Source: Paraburkholderia lacunae (GTDB lineage: Bacteria > Pseudomonadota > Gammaproteobacteria > Burkholderiales > Burkholderiaceae). From it: a stretch of DNA of 64,000 bases. Under the pieces are notes generated by a model. It was not told the DNA's origin, made no database searches, and saw only the letters and a program-made list of their open reading frames with translations. Both the position numbers and the translations under genes were made by a program. Location: contig NZ_QHKS01000001.1 of assembly GCF_003353175.1 (NCBI RefSeq), positions 372,001-436,000 of the forward strand, given 5' to 3'. Positions 62,293 through 64,000 of this stretch are shown piece after piece (position 1 is the stretch's first letter; each line of letters begins with the position of its first letter).

Positions 62293-63981
62293 ATGGCCGA
62301 CCCGATTACTTCCCGTTCGCGCCGCGGCGTGAGTGCGCCTGCCGCCGAGCAAACACGCGGCCGCGCGCTGCCCCGCTGGCACTATCTCGTCGCTTTGGCC
62401 GCCGGCGCGGCCAATACGCTTTCGTTTGCGCCCACGCCGCACGGCGGCTGGCTCGAGCTCGCGATCTTCACATTTTTCTTTGCCTGGCTCACCCGCACGA
62501 CCGGCTGGAAGAGCGCCGCGCTGACGGGCGGCGCATTCGGCTTCGGCAACTTCGTCACCGGCGTGTGGTGGCTGTACGTCAGCATGCATGACTACGGCGG
62601 CATGGCCGCGCCGCTGGCGGGCGCGGCGCTCGTGCTGTTTTCGCTGTATCTGGCGCTCTATCCGGCGCTGGCCGCGGGCGTCTGGTCGTTCTGCGCCGGC
62701 CACGCGCGCAACGGCGCGCTCGAGAACGCCCGACCCTTCTCGCCCACCTGGCACGGTGCGCTGGCTTTTGCCAGCGCCTGGGCGATCGGCGAATGGCTGC
62801 GCGGCACCGTGTTCACCGGCTTTCCGTGGCTCTCGAGCGGCTACGCGCAGGTGGACGGGCCGCTCGCCGGGTTTGCGCCGGTGGCGGGCGTGTACGGCAT
62901 CGGCTGGATGCTGGCGCTGGTGGCGGCGTTGCTCGTGCAAGCCTGGGTACGTTTGCGCGAGCCGCTCGGCGCCGTCGGCGGCGCTGGAGCCAAACGCGGC
63001 GGCACGCGTGCCGCCGTGCCGGCGCTAGTTGCGGTTGCGCTGCTTGCGGCCGGCATGGTGCTGCCGCTCGCGCATTGGACCGTGCCGGCCAACGCGGCGC
63101 TCTCCGTGCGCCTGCTGCAAGGCAACGTCAAGCAGGAGATGAAGTTCGAAGAAGCGGGCATGCGCGCCGCAATCGACCAGTATCAGCAGATGATCACGTC
63201 GAAGCCGGCCGACCTGATCGTCACGCCGGAAACGGCCATTCCGGTACTCGCGCAGCAATTGCCGCTGCCGTTCGCGTCGGCGGTGCGCAACTTCTCGGAT
63301 ACGACCGGCACCGCGATCCTGTTCGGCGCGATCGGCGGCACGATCACGCCGGAAGGCCGGCTGGTCGACTATACGAACAGCCTGTTCGGCGTCACGCCGG
63401 GCACTCACGACGTGTATCGCTACGACAAGCACCACCTCGTGCCGTTCGGCGAATTCGTGCCGTGGGGTTTCCGCTGGTTCGTCAATCTGATGCGCATTCC
63501 GCTCGGCGATTTCGCGCGTGGCGCGCCGGTGCAGAAGCCGTTCGTCGTGCACAACCAGCCGGTCGCCGCCAACATCTGCTACGAGGATATTTTCGGTGAA
63601 GAGATCGCGCGAACTATTCGCGAAAGCGCTACGCCCGCCGGCGTGCTGGTCAATTCGACGAATCTCGCCTGGTTCGGCGACACGATCGCGCTGGATCAGC
63701 ATTTGCAGATTGCCCGCATGCGTTCGCTGGAGACCGGCCGGCCGATGCTGCGCGCAACCAACACCGGCACGACAGCCGCGATCGATGCGAACGGCAAAGT
63801 GCTTGGACGCCTGAGCCCGTACACGGTCGGCTCGCTCGACGTGACGGTGCAAGGCACCTCGGGCAGCACGCCTTATGTGACGAGCGGCAACAACACGGTG
63901 CTGGCGGTTTCGTTGTTCCTGCTGGCGTTTGGGTTTGCGTTCGGGCCGGGGATCAGGCGGCGGCAAAACGGTACGAACTGA
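62293..63981 (+). CDS. lnt: Apolipoprotein N-acyltransferase
   Basis: Lnt adds the third acyl chain to the N-terminal Cys of lipoproteins in the inner membrane. The protein is 562 aa. Six or more membrane segments cover about residues 28-260. The periplasmic nitrilase-like domain then shows the catalytic triad: Glu in LIVTPETAIPV, Lys in RYDKHHLVPFGEFVPWG and Cys in VAANICYEDIFGE. A final membrane segment (TVLAVSLFLLAFGFAFGPGI) is at the C terminus. The ATG at 62293 begins the usual N terminus. Present at the end of the conserved block. Confidence 0.95.
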   Translation: MADPITSRSRRGVSAPAAEQTRGRALPRWHYLVALAAGAANTLSFAPTPHGGWLELAIFTFFFAWLTRTTGWKSAALTGGAFGFGNFVTGVWWLYVSMHDYGGMAAPLAGAALVLFSLYLALYPALAAGVWSFCAGHARNGALENARPFSPTWHGALAFASAWAIGEWLRGTVFTGFPWLSSGYAQVDGPLAGFAPVAGVYGIGWMLALVAALLVQAWVRLREPLGAVGGAGAKRGGTRAAVPALVAVALLAAGMVLPLAHWTVPANAALSVRLLQGNVKQEMKFEEAGMRAAIDQYQQMITSKPADLIVTPETAIPVLAQQLPLPFASAVRNFSDTTGTAILFGAIGGTITPEGRLVDYTNSLFGVTPGTHDVYRYDKHHLVPFGEFVPWGFRWFVNLMRIPLGDFARGAPVQKPFVVHNQPVAANICYEDIFGEEIARTIRESATPAGVLVNSTNLAWFGDTIALDQHLQIARMRSLETGRPMLRATNTGTTAAIDANGKVLGRLSPYTVGSLDVTVQGTSGSTPYVTSGNNTVLAVSLFLLAFGFAFGPGIRRRQNGTN

Positions 63982-63982
63982 A

Positions 63983-64000
63983 GCGGCGATAAAACGCCGC
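63983..64000 (+). terminator. Start of a hairpin after lnt
   Basis: GCGGCG (63983-63988) pairs with CGCCGC (63995-64000). The window ends here, so any T run is not visible. Confidence 0.5.

Overview
The window comes from a high-GC betaproteobacterium, most likely Paraburkholderia or a close Burkholderia relative. Signs of this are the recA-recX pair, a malate:quinone oxidoreductase with a signal peptide, a DUF4148 protein, a glpR/glpD/glpK/glpF cluster, an FMN riboswitch before ribB, and the block miaB-phoH-ybeY-(chaC)-corC-lnt. Family assignments come from reading the translations; no database search was possible.

Layout. Positions 1-6500 are core genome: recX and recA (with an SOS box), a TctD/TctE-like two-component pair and an MHS-type transporter. 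A tRNA-Met follows (6583-6659) with its own promoter and terminator. Directly after it lies what I read as a 17-kb genomic island, 6646-23702. It starts with a broken tyrosine recombinase and ends at an imperfect 14-bp copy of the tRNA 3' end. The island carries a copper-resistance locus. One leftward operon (czcI-like, small secreted protein, tolC-type lipoprotein, multicopper oxidase, cusF-like, copC, copD) diverges from a copRS-type two-component pair. A second, rightward operon (metallochaperone, beta-propeller, DUF318 permease with a His-rich tail) sits behind a CueR/MerR-type promoter. The right third of the island (20.1-23.7 kb) is decaying mobile DNA: a DUF2326 fragment, a MobC-like protein without relaxase, an AT-rich membrane/coiled-coil gene, a WYL-like small protein and a fragment of a P4-type primase/helicase.

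After the island, 23.8-27.7 kb is a compact signalling operon: PAS histidine kinase, single-domain response regulator, CheC-type phosphatase, and a response regulator fused to an HD-GYP-like domain whose signature residues are changed. Then come mqo, a secreted small protein, a transporter fragment, a GntR regulator with dgoD behind a tandem operator, small genes, a second chromosomal copC-copD pair, two cytochromes c, a hemolysin III-type membrane protein, rhlE, a flavin-type oxidase-like protein, a ferritin-like protein, a deleted MFS pseudogene and a gamma-glutamyltransferase.

From 44.5 to 51.3 kb lies glycerol metabolism: glpR, then glpD, glpK and glpF, with a TetR regulator and a lipoprotein between. 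A HAD phosphatase, a fused insertion-sequence-end palindrome, ribB with its FMN riboswitch, an XRE-cupin regulator, an MFS exporter, a VOC protein and a LysR regulator follow. The window closes with the tRNA-modification/ribosome-maturation/envelope block miaB, phoH, ybeY, chaC, corC, lnt.

The most interesting items are the CueR-controlled propeller/permease operon inside a tRNA-targeted copper island, and the kinase/CheY/CheC/degenerate-HD-GYP cassette beside it.
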